Source: Symbiodinium natans (lineage: Eukaryota > Sar > Dinophyceae > Suessiales > Symbiodiniaceae). Taken from it: 13,174 nucleotides of DNA. The notes beneath the pieces were generated by a model, which was not told where the DNA came from, searched no databases, and was given only the letters and a program-made list of their open reading frames with translations. Position 1 is the stretch's first letter. Each line of letters begins with the position of its first letter. This document shows, one piece after another, positions 1 through 9,952 of the stretch. The stretch is from assembly GCA_905221605.1 (NCBI GenBank), contig CAJNDS010002388.1, positions 438,001 to 451,174 on the forward strand. Direction: 5' to 3'. Made by a program: the position numbers and the translations under genes.

Positions 1-1438
1 ATGTGCACGATGCGCTTCTGGATGCGAGAAGCAGAAAGTTGGTCCTGCGTAGTGGAATTTCGTATCTGTGCTCTTGTGCGCTAACACAACAGCAACGTGT
101 GGATCCGTGTTCCTGGCAGACTTTGTCTTGGAAGGGAGCACGAAGAACGAAGAACAGCAAATCCCATGTTCGAACACCTTGGTCAATGAGATTTTACGCG
201 ACCGGTCTGACTGCATCATCCGTCGCCTGAATTCATCTTCCGCTGCGCTGCTGTCAACATAGGAAACTTCGCCCACCTGCAAAGTTGTAATGTGTCACAT
301 AACGACACTCACGACCCCCCCACATGCCTCTCCTGCCATCCCACGCAGTCAAGAAAGCGCGAAAGACTCTCCAAATCTACATCGTGGTCGACACATCTCA
401 CCTCGCCTCAGCAAAGAAGCAGAGCAAGAATCATTTTGCAAAAAGAGGCAAGCGGCAGTCTCTGGATAGTCAAGACACAAGCTGGAATGTTTGGCAGAAG
501 AGCAAGCGTCATGTTGCCGGGGCATGCTGCCGAAATCATAGATTGGAAAAGAAGCATTGCTCCCTTCTGCAGGTCAGGCTTGCAGCCGCGAATCTGGAGC
601 ACGGAAGCTGCCTGAGCACGGTGCACTTTCGCCCCTACATGTGTGTAAGTTTAACATAATGTATGACAAGAAGCCACAAAAAGAAGTCCCACCATCGTGA
701 CGGCGTCGAAAGCAAAGCGAACTGTTTGTGCTGAGGGTGTGGACAGCTTGCCTTTGTATTTTGTATTCGGAACCACGAATGATGTGTTTCGGTATGCTGA
801 TTCTCCATTTGGCTGCAATCTCTGCCGTGATGTTGTTCTCCCTGAGAAAAAAAATCATTTACGCCGTACAACCAAAACCCAAACAGACCTACGAGCTCAA
901 AAGAGTAGCGCATCCAAGGAGCAACTTGGAATACCAATTGAAGAAGGGTTGTTTTCTCTTCAACAAAGGCCAAAGCTGCTGTATACGGAAGAAGCAGCGG
1001 TAACCGTCTGATGAATCGGCTTCCCCAACCTGGCACAAAGACTCTTGCCCTTCATAGGATGAAACCGGCGTTTCTCGCTTGCCAGCAAGCAACCATGTGA
1101 GTCTGCAGCACACCCTTCAACCCTTCAGTTGTGCGCAGGTACATCGTCTCGTTCCGTGTGTACTTGCTGGGGCTTGACACTTCCTGGACGGCATCCTCTG
1201 ACGCTTCGTCTTGCCGTAGCACTAAGACATCCACGGCTTGCTGCTGCTGTTGCATGTGCTCGGGTAAACGTGGTCGCAAGAACAGTCCGATGGCTGCTGC
1301 TTCTGCACGATGAGCATCCAACAGAGCCTCTCAGAAGGTTGCGATTACTAGCAAGGTGCTTCCATGTCATGACCGGTAGAAACCCGCCTCCCAGTCTGAC
1401 AGGGGTAGCGTGCCGTCATCGCAACGCCCCGTCGTCAT
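1..1438 (-). CDS. Gene C, unknown protein, 5' part of a multi-exon gene (partial at left edge)
   Basis: I do not recognise this family. Proposed minus-strand exons are 1438-1384, 1329-1112, 1077-1005, 978-897, 841-745, 611-479, 406-345, 276-178 and 126-1. The last is still open at the window edge. The start is the ATG at 1438, opening MTTGRCDDGTLPLSDWEA. Exon 2 is rich in Ala, Glu and Gln with a short Gln run. Exons 4-6 look globular and helical (for example VEEKTTLLQLVFQVAPW and KWRISIPKHIIRG). Exon 8 is charged (AAEDEFRRRMMQSDRSRK). All junctions as listed keep phase. Eight introns are 26-133 nt long. Seven donors are GT and one, after 897, is GC. Good acceptors include those before 276 (ACTTTGCAG) and 841 (TTTCTCAG). 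Coding on the minus strand is favoured because open frame, splice sites and phase agree there, whereas plus-strand frames lack such a chain. The junctions after 1384 and 1112 are the least certain. Confidence 0.65.
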
Positions 1439-1540
1439 TGCTCTGTCGTCAAGTAGACGAAGCTTCTTCAAGAACCTCTCTCCAAGGTTTCTCTTTTCCT
1501 CTTTGTCCGTAGTCCTTGTGTGCGTGCAGAACGCAGAAAC

Positions 1541-1990
1541 GAAGTGGAACGCTGAAACGCAAAAACAGCAGCCTGCCTTGACATTTCCTCAATTCTCTCC
1601 TTGAGCCATTTCTCCATCCTTGGTTGCATTTTACGTTTCCACATCGTGCGGTGTACCGGCCCCGAACGGTTTGCATTCCGCATCAGGCCGTGTGTCGCCG
1701 CGACGTGGTCGCCACGTGGCGGCAGTAGATGGGCTGAAGTGGAACGCTGTCCTGATGTGGAACGCAGGCGATGTGGAACGGTCTAAAGCAGCATTTTTGC
1801 CGAGACCTATGCAAATTCACGTTTTTAGGGGGTTTTGCATTTCATGGTTCCACTTCAGCCCGTGTGCAGACGCGTCCTACTCACCACGTGGCGTGCGGAA
1901 ACGCCTCCCTGCACCCACGTGTCCGTCGAAGTGGAACGCTGTTCAGCTGCGAGCCTGAGGAAGAACGACTCACGCATGTGGAACGCAGAA
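1541..1990. repeat. Cluster of GTGGAAC-core interspersed repeats
   Basis: Two related short forms recur: AAGTGGAACGCTG and ATGTGGAACGCAG. Direct copies lie at about 1541-1556, 1736-1750, 1754-1767, 1770-1782, 1927-1943 and 1975-1990. An inverted copy of the longer form (GGTTCCACTTCAGCCC) lies at 1846-1861 and matches the flank of the copy at 1731-1746. A weaker inverted match is at 1634-1645. The same pair of forms recurs at 9844-9895, beside the telomeric arrays. The spacing is irregular, so this is neither a simple tandem array nor CRISPR-like. The function is unknown; possibilities are a protein-binding site, a degenerate transposable-element end or a family repeat. Confidence 0.7.
1711..1921. 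promoter_or_regulatory. Three CACGTG palindromes upstream of gene C
   Basis: CACGTG occurs at 1713-1718, 1885-1890 and 1916-1921. The first sits in a perfect ten-base palindrome, GCCACGTGGC (1711-1720). CACGTG is the classical E-box/G-box core bound by bHLH and bZIP factors in many eukaryotes. All three lie 270-485 bases upstream of the gene C start codon, interleaved with the GTGGAAC repeats. A regulatory role is inferred only from the motif and the position. Confidence 0.25.
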
Positions 1991-2300
1991 ATGCCAAAAG
2001 GCCTTCCAGAGCCCGGGCAACCCTCGCAATACTAAAAATGAAAGAAAACCACCAGGACAGAATTGAGACCTGAATTGGGAAGCCAGGAGACGCAGCCGGC
2101 ACTGCCACCGTGCGCACCCATGGGCCAGAAACAAAAGGTTCCGTGTCTTGGGAAATAGAAGCAAAGTCCCGACTAGCTTAGGGAGGATTGCGTGAAACCT
2201 GCCAGAAACACTCTTAGTCGATACGATGTTGCATAGAGAAACATCTCAACTCCTTGACTGCAAAACTGACAAATGCATCTTCCAGACGGAAGCAGCCGTC

Positions 2301-4708
2301 CTAGCTGGTGTCCTGGCTGCAAGAGTGCAGACCTTTTTTTCGTAGAGGAACAGGCTCTGTCACTGGAGGCTCTATGGATGCTGCGTCCGCGTCAAGACAT
2401 CCCGGTCCCCAGCAAACACAAGTCTTGGAAGAGATGTCCTTTGCTATCTTGCTTGCCTCGAAGTCAGACATCTCCTGTTGTGGAAAACCACTGGGTCTCA
2501 TTGTGTAGCTCAGGGTGGGCAAGCAAATCTCACTTCATGAGTCCTGTGCGTGATGTGCCAGGTCCAGAAGAAGACGTCTCCTGAAAGGAGCGGGTCCAAG
2601 TAGATCAGGTTACATACCGCAGTGTTGCACACACACACACAGTACTCCTTGACCGCAAGAGGCCAAGCAAGGAAGAGCTTCTTGCCCTTGATCGTGAGGT
2701 CATAAAACCATTTCTGAGCATCGGCACCCAGCATACTCGAGATGTCTCCTGCATGCATATTCCCATGGTCAGCACTGTTGTAGTCTAGATTACAGAACAA
2801 CGCACAAAGCAAAAGCCTGGTTCCATATCTGCAAGATTCTCCAACGCATCGGACAGCGTCAGGATGTCTTCACTGACTAAGATGCGCATCATGCACAGCA
2901 GGTCGTTCCTTGGCTAACATGAGCGTCGCAATCATGCTTGCAACATCACAAGAGTTGGAGACTGCGAGCAAGCACTGAAAGAATCCTAGCGGAATGAGCA
3001 AAGACAAGAGTCTTGGAAGCGGATCCAGGCAGCACGGAGAGCAAATCATCACCGAGCTTGCCACGAAGAATGTCAAGCTCAGAAGCATATGCTTCTTCTG
3101 CTCTCTGCTGGTTGCTGCTGTCTTGAAAACCTGGCGGTTGTGTTGTCTCGGCGGCATGCTCTGGATCCGGTTCGGATGCTTCCTGCGCGGACGGGGGGTC
3201 ATCATCATCTCGGCTGAGATCCTGCTTCTTGGGCCTCTTTGCTTTTTTTTTGGTGGAGGCTGTCTTGCGACGCCTCCGTCGTGCAGAGCTTTGCGGGGTC
3301 AACGTGGGCTTAAACTTGCCACCCAGTACATCTCCGTCCTCATCATCATCTGACTGTGTGCCTGCATCCTGGTCCGACCCCTCAGCATCCGAGTTCACCT
3401 CCTTTCCTTTCGTCTTCGGCGTTACGAACAACCGTCTGGGTGTACACTGCTCTTTTTGTCTTGTCTTCTTCTCTCTGCCACGCTTGCGAGGACTGGGTGT
3501 GTGCGCCTCCTTCTTGATCTTCATGGTACCCTCTTCTGCAAAGTCAGTAATGCGCTTGATGTCCTTCTGTGCCTCCTGCCAGCGAAGCAGAAGAAAGCAT
3601 GCGTCTCACGATATATAGCACCCTATCATCGCAAGCACCTTTTTTCTATCGTAGACAGACTCGCGGACATCACGTCATTGTCAAGAAAATCTTCGCTTTG
3701 TACATGCATGCAGGCATCTGAAAGCCCGCAGCAAACTGTGGTTTCAAGCATGATTCAAATCACGTACAGCAAGTACCATTCATGTCCACAAGTCGCAGCA
3801 ACTAGCGATTGCCTCTCCATTGACCGCCACGCTGACGACTGCGACCATACATTGTCTTCTCCTCTGCACGTGAATGCCTCGAATGTGCTGCTACAAGGGT
3901 AAAAAAAATCCCTAAACATAAAAAAAAGGACCATGTAAGCAAGAAACTTTACCTGAACTTCGACATCTTCTTCCGTGTTGGCTTCCTGACGTAGAACATG
4001 TGCGGGCGGAGGTCCGGGGGGCGGCACTGGAACCTTGCTGGTCTGTCGCGTTGGCGGGGACGGCATCTTCTTCGTCTGCGGGATTAGCAGTACAGGCGGT
4101 CTGGACCCCGTTGCGTTCTTTGTCTCTGCGATACCGCTTGGCTCTACTTCATTGGGGACGAACTTGGCGAAGATTTCCAGGGTGCCATGCTCCAAGCGAA
4201 ACTTGCCAACACGTCGTGCCATATGAGCATGGCTGTTCTTGCGAACGTCTGGATCCACGGCTGGCTTAGTGTCAGCAGGGCTGCTCCTCTCCTGCTGATC
4301 CCGTTGCACATTCTGGTACTGTCGCACATACTCATCATCTTTCTCAGCCATTTGTTTCCTTTTGCGTGTCAAGTCCTCTTCTTCCATCTGCAAAGGTGTT
4401 TTTTGGTCCGGCTCGGTCTTCTTGTCACCAGACGTGTTTGCAGTGGCAGGAGTAGCAGCCTCTGCTTTCTCAGCTTCAGTCTGCGTGGTAGGCGCACCCA
4501 CACTGTGGCTTGCATCTGCGTGAGCTCGCAACAAGCGTTCCGTCTCCAGTTGCTGCAGTGCTTGCAGGTACACCGTCTGTGCATCCAGAGTAGAGGACGC
4601 AGCAACAGGCATGGTCTGCGTCTGCGCAAGCTTTTGTGCAAGCCATGTTTGCTGCAAAGGGGACAACATACCCGCAGCGAGCAGGGACCATGCAGGATCC
4701 TGCGACAT
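2301..4708 (-). CDS. Gene B, charged low-complexity protein, probably nuclear, unknown function
   Basis: I do not recognise this family. Exon 1 (4708-3953, 252 codons) starts at an ATG opening MSQDPAWSLLAAGMLSP. It moves from a Gln/Ala/Thr-rich part through an acidic/basic stretch to a Pro-rich end with PVPPPGPPPA. Its GT donor at 3952 joins in phase to exon 2 (3575-3006, after GCTGGCAG). Exon 2 holds acidic runs (SDDDEDGD) and a strongly basic segment (RRRRRKTASTKKKAKRPKKQ) that would serve as a nuclear localisation signal. Between 3005 and 2785 one or two small exons are likely; the best piece ends in DILTLSDALENLADMEP at 2817, followed by a GC donor. Exon 2784-2534 encodes a more globular part including QKWFYDLTIKGKKLFLAWPL. 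The last exon is 2474-2301 with a TAG stop. The total is about 600 residues, mostly predicted disordered. It could be a chromatin or RNA-associated protein, but that is inference from composition only. Confidence 0.7.
2628..2641. repeat. (CA)7 dinucleotide microsatellite inside gene B
   Basis: Seven CA units read as GT on the coding (minus) strand, where they would encode alternating Cys and Val. Either this is translated, or a short intron begins here. A GTATGT donor-like site follows at about 2617 and a TTTCAG acceptor just beyond, but removing that 37-nt piece breaks the reading frame into the next segment. I therefore kept it unspliced, with low certainty. Confidence 0.6.
3576..3952 (-). 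other. Intron 1 of gene B (377 nt)
   Basis: This intron separates two long coding exons in phase 0. The donor reads CAG|GTAAAG on the minus strand and the acceptor TTCGCTGGCAG|GAG. It includes a pyrimidine-rich run just inside the donor. No additional exon is evident inside. It is one of the longest introns in the window and has the most canonical donor. Confidence 0.65.
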
Positions 4709-4745
4709 AACTTCTGGCTGCGTTTTCCTAAAAGCAGAGAAACAT
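4709..4745 (-). promoter_or_regulatory. AG acceptor 19 bases upstream of the gene B start codon
   Basis: On the minus strand the sequence CTGCTTTTAG ends at 4728, followed by an untranslated leader and the ATG at 4708. Only 232 bases separate gene A's stop codon from this ATG. An acceptor in such a position is what spliced-leader trans-splicing would use, as in dinoflagellates and euglenozoans. It could equally be the acceptor of an ordinary 5' UTR intron. No spliced-leader RNA gene was seen in the window. Confidence 0.4.
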
Positions 4746-4940
4746 GCAGCACATCCTCGAACCAAAATAGCCCGAGCAAAAGGCGTGCGTTCTGTGATGC
4801 AAAGAACATATGGTGAGGACATCTAGCCACTCGTGTCAGAAGATGGTATCTTGTTGGAATGCAAGCAAACAACTCTATCACGGGCAACAGCAAGCTCCAT
4901 TTTCGAACTGGCGCAAGTGCCCCTGAGAAAACATGTCTAG

Positions 4941-7900
4941 TTATCCCGTCGAGCCACGTCCTTGGCTTTTGCCGGCAACAGCTCCGAAACGTCGCGGGTC
5001 CTTGTGCTTCACATAGCACGCGTGACAGCTATGCTGGTGATTGTCCTGCCCACTCACACTGAAGCACGTCGATCTACGAGAGCAGATTCCGTCATGACAG
5101 GTCATGCAAATCCCGCGTAGCACCGCTCGGGTTGCGGCTGATGGTGGCGGAGGAAGCGCATGCTGTTGTCGACGCAAATCAGCTTCTTGTCTAGCAACTG
5201 CAGCCTCCCTCTCTGCAACGGAACGTTCTCGATCAGCAACACGCTGCTCTCTGGACTCTAAGTCAGTGAGCTGCTGCTGTATGCCGGAGATTCTGGTGGA
5301 TTCATGACTCCGAAGCATGTCTTCTACACGTCCCATCATTTCACGCATCTCAGCCTCATGCTGGAAAATAAAGTTGCCAGTGGCAGAAGCAGAGGACATG
5401 GCTAGCAGTAGACATAAGAAACACGAATTGCGATATGTAGCCAAAAGCTGCAGCAAAACAATCCAGCAGACAAAGTAAAGAGCATCTCAAGAGCACTGCG
5501 TTGCATGCAAATTGTGACCAAAGTGCAAAGTCCTTGCGAAACTGTTGCAGCATGGTCTCGTACTTGTCGTTCATTTCCGTGACCTTCTGCCTGGACACCC
5601 TGCAAGCAGCAAAATATGTTTCTTGCAGTCACATATTTTGAGGGTTCACATCCCGGCCTGCGGTGTTTGAGTGCTAAGCTTTTCAGCAGTTCGTGAACAT
5701 CGTCCATAGACTTGGCATTGGATATGTTGATGTCACAAGGCTTCTTTCCGCAGACTCAGTTTGAAGGGTCACAGTAAGTGAGACTGTCAGGTGCAGCAAT
5801 AATGGGGACAAGAAGCATAAGTGCACAAGTGATGCCAAACGAGAGCTCCACAATCTGCCAGCAGCTTTCACCTCTTTTGTTTCTTTCACAACATGGAAAG
5901 ATCAAAACAATGAGACTCCAAGATGTAGAACAGTTGCAAAAGAACCGCCTTCTCCAGTGATGTCGTTTCCTTCTCGCGGTTCTTCTGCTTCTTGAATCTC
6001 GCCGCAGACTCTTTGTGGATGCTCTCCTAGTGAGAAGAAATAGTGAAAACAAGCAAACAGAAGAAATGTAGCATACGGTCAAGCCACGGATTCGCCGCCA
6101 ATCTCAATGATGTCCGAAGGAAGACAAACATTGCAGATACCAGCAACGCAATATCCCAGCTGGCGTACCGAGAGATCTTCCAATCTCTGCTGCGAGCTGG
6201 CTCTGGCAAGTTGCTTCTGCGGAAGCTGCAAAATTGACATCTTGTCTACCTGAGGCGTTTCCTCCTCCGATTCTTCCTCCATGTCGCTTTCTGACATCTC
6301 TCCTGTTCCAGCTTAGCTACGTCTGAGTATGCATCAAAACACACATGCAACTCGGCAGCCAAGTGGCTGGTCTTCTTCTTGTCTCTCTTTCTCTTGCTCT
6401 TGCGACGACCAGAATCAGCAGCATCAGAGGCTCCTGTTTCGAGCAAATAACAAGGAAGAAACTACGAAACGGTGTGACCAAACAGGATGCAAAACGTGGA
6501 TCCTTTGAGGGCATTCCTCATCTGCTGCGTGGCGGAATTGAGCATAAAATTGGAAGCAGCATTTGCGTCGTTCTCCAACTCAGCACCCAAGGATGCAGAA
6601 CTGAGACTCCTGACAGGGAAGAGCAGGACGATTCCAAGTACGATCGTATGCTACCAACAAGCAGGGAAAACTGCTGATGCTCCAGGCGGCGAAGCCGCAC
6701 ACTCTGCAAGAAGTCAAGGATGAACCGCGGAGAATCCGCAGTTCGAATCTGTCTTATCACAGAGGAGGCGGCTAGTCCGCTCAAATGTGTCCAAAGGCTC
6801 ATAGGACTGTGTTGCATTGCCTGCGAATCTCTCCACCTGCTGCGCAATCCACACAAAAGATGCTATCAGTGGAATCACACGTCCTGGCTGGTTTGCCTCC
6901 AACCGGCATGCCCATGCAGCAAGGTCGGATGAATATCTCGCTCCAGAGCAAAACTCTGTAGGCACACCAGCATGGGAAGCTTTCTAAAGATGCTGATCTA
7001 TGGAATTGCACATGCTGCCAGGCAGTCATATCTTCTGCGAACAGACTCAGAAAACAACAAGAGTACGCAACCCACAGAAGATGCAATAAAAGAAACATCA
7101 TATTATCGTTCCAAAGAGATACGAAAATTGAACCGCAACAACCAGCCTGCTTATCACTGCGAAAACAAACATGTCATTTCTCACTGCCACAGAGTTGCTG
7201 CCGCGATTCGATCGATAGGATCATGGTAGGCTTCTGTGCAAAGAGTAGCAAAGCCCAGAGGTCGAGGGCATTCAATTACAAATTAAATTTTGCACGCAGG
7301 GCCAGGCCGTCTGCTTTCATACCCAACATAGACGCAGCGATGTCAAAACATCGTCGGTCTTGTCGCATTGGCATCTCAATCCTTGGAAAAGCAGAAACAT
7401 AAAAGAAGCCCTGGATTCGAATATGAAATTTACAGAAAAGCAATCATCACAAAAAGCATGATAAACTTAAAAAAATACTATAAAAACATATACAGAAAGG
7501 CAGAAAAAATATACCAAGATATTTCCTTAATTTATAAGAAAAGGAATGCGAGCACCAGATCTCAGTCTGTGTGTATATATCCAGATTTAAAGAAAAGACG
7601 ACAAACAATATGTTCACACCCGTTGATCAGGAGATATCATAAAAATCTCATAGGTCATGGACCGACAAAAAAAAAACATGTCTGCTACGGCATCCAGCGC
7701 AAGCATCGTCAATGTCCTCCCATGCATCCTCTGCATCGCTGCCATCCTGCTGAAAACACAACAATGTTTTGAGTATACAAAACAGTAAATTTGCGCTCAG
7801 TGAAATGGGTTTGGGAACAAGATGCAGTTGCAGTGGCTTGGCGTTCAGCAAGGGGTCAGGTTTGCAACATGTGTGGTCCTGATCTCGAAGAGCAATGACC

Positions 7901-9634
7901 GGCACAGGCGGCATGAGGGCAGCCGGCAAACGTGGAGGATACAAATTAGCCACCTAAATCATAAGCCGGGAATTCAAAGGAGACCCACACGTAGCCAGAA
8001 ATAATTGCGGGCCAAGCCACAAGGATCTGAGGCGCCATAAGCCGACGTCGAACATTGGGTGGCTCCAGATCAATGGCCTCCTCGTGCGAAAATCGAAAGT
8101 CAAGATCCTCAGTTCGGACAACAATTGACAATTACTGTTCAACTACTGACTGGCATAATTTCCAAATCTTCTGTTCTGCGTTGCAATTGAGATACCTGAG
8201 TGATGAGGACATGTACAATGTACTCTGCGTGCTGATACAAGGAGTTGTACAAATCCCACGGACGAAGATCACGACGGAGGGCCATCAGAGAACCAACCTG
8301 AAACCGAGAGGTCGCTAAGCATCTATTCATAGTAGCTCTACAACTGAACACTGTGCGATCGAGAAGCAGCATAGCCGAACGATCTTGTGTAGGCCTGCGA
8401 ACATTTCATCTTTGCGTTTCCGCGCCAATACCTGCCCTCGCGATTGGTCAAAACTTCTTTTGCCAGGCGACAAAACCTCGGAAAATACTGGCTAATATCC
8501 TCAAAACAGAAACTGGTCGAAGACTGTTCATAAGCAATACGTCGAGAAACGAAGAAGTCAAGCGAGGATGCTTGGCCAGGTATTGGATCATCCGAAGAAG
8601 ATAGCAGTCGCTGCCGTGCAACTGCGTGGGCTTCCTCGATTCTTGTTGAAAGAAGAAGCAACTTAAGAAAAAATGACCGCCATAGATTGTGGACTAGAAT
8701 CTTGGACACAGCACCGAAGCTGCCCATGCAAAAGGAAACACGGCGCGAGCCCAGCAACTGGATGGCTGCCTCGAAATTTAAAAAAAAGGTAAACCAAAAA
8801 CAAACAGATGGTGCTTCAGCAAACAACTGCCTGGACGGAAGGGTACCTCGGCATGACTGATCCAGTAGGCTGTTCCCAGATATCGTAGATTCTGGCATTC
8901 CGGCAAAATATCTGGCACGCGGCTTCGAAATCCTGACATTAAAGCCCTGTTTGTGTAACTTTGCTGCAATCACTCCTCTCATTGCTAGCAAGCAGCAGCT
9001 ATTGCGTTGCCAATCACAACACATCGCTTGGTCTGATCGCCGTTGATATCCACATGGCGTTGCCTAATACAGCAGCAGTAAAGGCAGCTTCAAGCAAACC
9101 ATGAACATATATACAAACATGGTAAACTACGGTTGAAACCAGGGCGCGTTGTTCCAAAACAGCAAGGCACGAAACTTGAGCACACAGGGGCACTGAATCG
9201 TACTCCGCCAATACGAACGCGAACCAGTTTGTCTAAGCCTCTAGTCACAGCGCAAAACAAGTAGCTTCAAGATTCTTCGAGTTTATCGATCATATATCAG
9301 ACAAGTAGCATCTCACCTGACCCAGTTCTGTGGTGATATCATCAAACGGGCTGTTCCGAAGATCGTAGTTGGCACAGACGAACCCCATCTGGGTCCACAA
9401 GGAATGCAATTCGATGATGCAAGACTCTTGCACGCGCAAGCTCACTCAAACAGTTTGCAGACAAGAAACTGCCTCCACTCCACGTGTGAGGTGTGCTTCG
9501 CCCGAAAACATCTCATAGAAGTCAAGAAATCTGTGGGGTGACTGCTCTTGCATGTATGATGGGTGCTCAATGAAATCAAAGTTCGCCAGAAGCAATCGTC
9601 GGAAATTCTCCGGAAGGCCGGCCAAGGAAACCAT
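4941..9634 (-). CDS. Gene A, about 20-exon unknown protein with C-terminal coiled coil and Cys/His cluster
   Basis: I do not recognise this family. The start is the ATG at 9634 (MVSLAGLPENFRRLLL). Exon 1 runs to about 9450 and exon 2 is about 9413-9317 with donor CAG|GTGAGA. The exon(s) in 9260-9030 are unresolved. The following chain keeps phase: 8932-8847, 8769-8678, 8641-8432, 8394-8352, 8297-8196, 8107-7991, 7953-7795, 7749-7689, 7233-7185, 7034-7019, 6983-6729, 6703-6663, 6609-6479 and 6433 to about 6340. Then come about 6300-6087, 6026-5909, 5754-5658, 5599-5509 and 5360-4941 (TAA stop). The order is helical globular parts, a Pro-rich part (exon 7953), basic and acidic segments (6433-6240), then a long coiled coil (6026-5150). 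The final exon's residues 85-115 hold six Cys spaced x2, x4, x5, x12, x2, plus several His, a likely zinc site. The total is at least 850 residues. A structural or scaffold protein is plausible but not shown. Confidence 0.68.
5016..5108 (-). other. Cys/His cluster in gene A, putative zinc-binding module
   Basis: In the last exon of gene A the pattern is C-x2-C-x4-C-x5-C-x12-C-x2-C, with His residues just before and between the last two Cys (QHSCHACYVKH). This is enough ligands for one or two zinc ions. The spacing does not match a classical C2H2, RING or PHD pattern that I can name. It follows directly on a coiled coil rich in Arg, Glu and Gln and a short Pro run. Confidence 0.45.
7234..7688 (-). 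other. Long AT-rich intron of gene A (455 nt)
   Basis: The proposed donor is GTAGCAGAC after 7689 and the acceptor is TTTGCACAG before 7233. The flanking exons join in phase, creating a Gln codon across the junction. The interior, especially 7400-7560, is much richer in A on the plus strand (T on the coding strand) than the rest of the window. A Lys-rich plus-strand frame across 7368-7772 reflects this composition and runs antisense into a gene A exon, so I do not call it a gene. Confidence 0.5.
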
Positions 9635-9926
9635 GTTGTGAAAAAGTTGGAGCACTCAAGGACCCCTTCTACTCGAAACAAAGCAGCAAACAGATGAATT
9701 GACCCGATTCACGTGACAACAAGTTCAAGACTCTGTGACTCTGCACATCTGGAAGAAATCTCAAGTCTTTGGGCCTTGTGAAGCACTCATGCTCCAGCAG
9801 ATAGAATAATTCATGCAGACTTCAAGCAGGCCAACAACCTACTCTTGAAGTGGAACGTTGTAGTGAGCGAGCACCGTCCCTCATGTGGAACGGCTACGGC
9901 CTACTATGATTCAATGGCTCGTCTAT
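9635..9926. other. Upstream flank of gene A
   Basis: This stretch lies between the gene A start codon and the first telomeric array. On the minus strand a pyrimidine-rich tract ending TTTCGAG occurs about 40 bases before the ATG and could be a leader acceptor. The outer part carries a pair of GTGGAAC-core repeats. Nothing else coding-like was seen. Confidence 0.4.
9844..9895 (+). repeat. Distal pair of GTGGAAC-core repeats
   Basis: GAAGTGGAACGTTG lies at about 9847-9860 and CATGTGGAACGGC at about 9882-9894. They repeat, in the same order and strand, the AAG- and ATG-type forms seen at 1927-1943 and 1975-1990. They sit about 30 bases from the first telomeric array. Confidence 0.65.
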
Positions 9927-9952
9927 ACCCTAACCCTAAACCCTAAACCCTA
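9927..9952. repeat. Short CCCTAAA telomere-type array
   Basis: About three and a half units of CCCTAAA, with one six-base CCCTAA unit. The C-rich strand reads on the plus strand, the orientation of a left chromosome end, although the coding genes lie to the left. It is therefore interstitial or inverted. Confidence 0.9.

Larger units (their letters stand above)
1439..2300. other. Intergenic region between genes B and C
   Basis: I see no convincing exon chain in these 862 bases. The stretch lies between the 3' end of gene B and the start codon of gene C, so it should hold gene B's 3' UTR and gene C's promoter. It contains the GTGGAAC-core repeat cluster and three CACGTG hexamers, annotated separately. 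A pyrimidine-rich tract ending in AG just before the gene C ATG (around 1445-1470 on the minus strand) could be a splice-leader or 5' UTR acceptor. No TATA-type element stands out. Confidence 0.5.

Noticed and set aside
292-659. Plus-strand open frames followed by a strong GTAAGT at 645-650
   Set aside because: The same interval holds minus-strand exons of gene C that join in phase on both sides. The plus frames have no partner exon that I could find.
1129-1512. Plus-strand frame of 127 codons
   Set aside because: It is the shadow of gene C exons 1 and 2 on the minus strand and is rich in Cys, Arg and Leu from antisense reading.
1541-1990. CRISPR-like array of short repeats
   Set aside because: Spacing is irregular, copies vary, one is inverted, and the DNA is clearly eukaryotic.
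4187-4816. Long plus-strand frame of 209 codons
   Set aside because: It lies antisense to the long, clean first exon of gene B, which has a better start, splice donor and composition.
4369-5019. Second minus-strand frame of 216 codons overlapping gene B exon 1 and the end of gene A
   Set aside because: It crosses the gene A stop and the gene B start in another frame and is Cys/Arg/Leu-rich without splice logic.
5361-5399. ATG at 5399 as the start of a separate 152-residue gene
   Set aside because: A good acceptor, TTTTCCAG, at 5361 makes the sequence upstream of 5360 more likely intronic, and the coiled coil continues in phase from the exon at 5599-5509.
7415-7440. GATTCGAAT resembling a tRNA T-loop
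   Set aside because: There is no matching T-stem, acceptor stem or anticodon arm around it.
7368-7772. Lys-rich plus-strand frame of 134 codons
   Set aside because: It starts at a non-ATG codon, follows the A-rich composition of an intron and runs antisense through a gene A exon.
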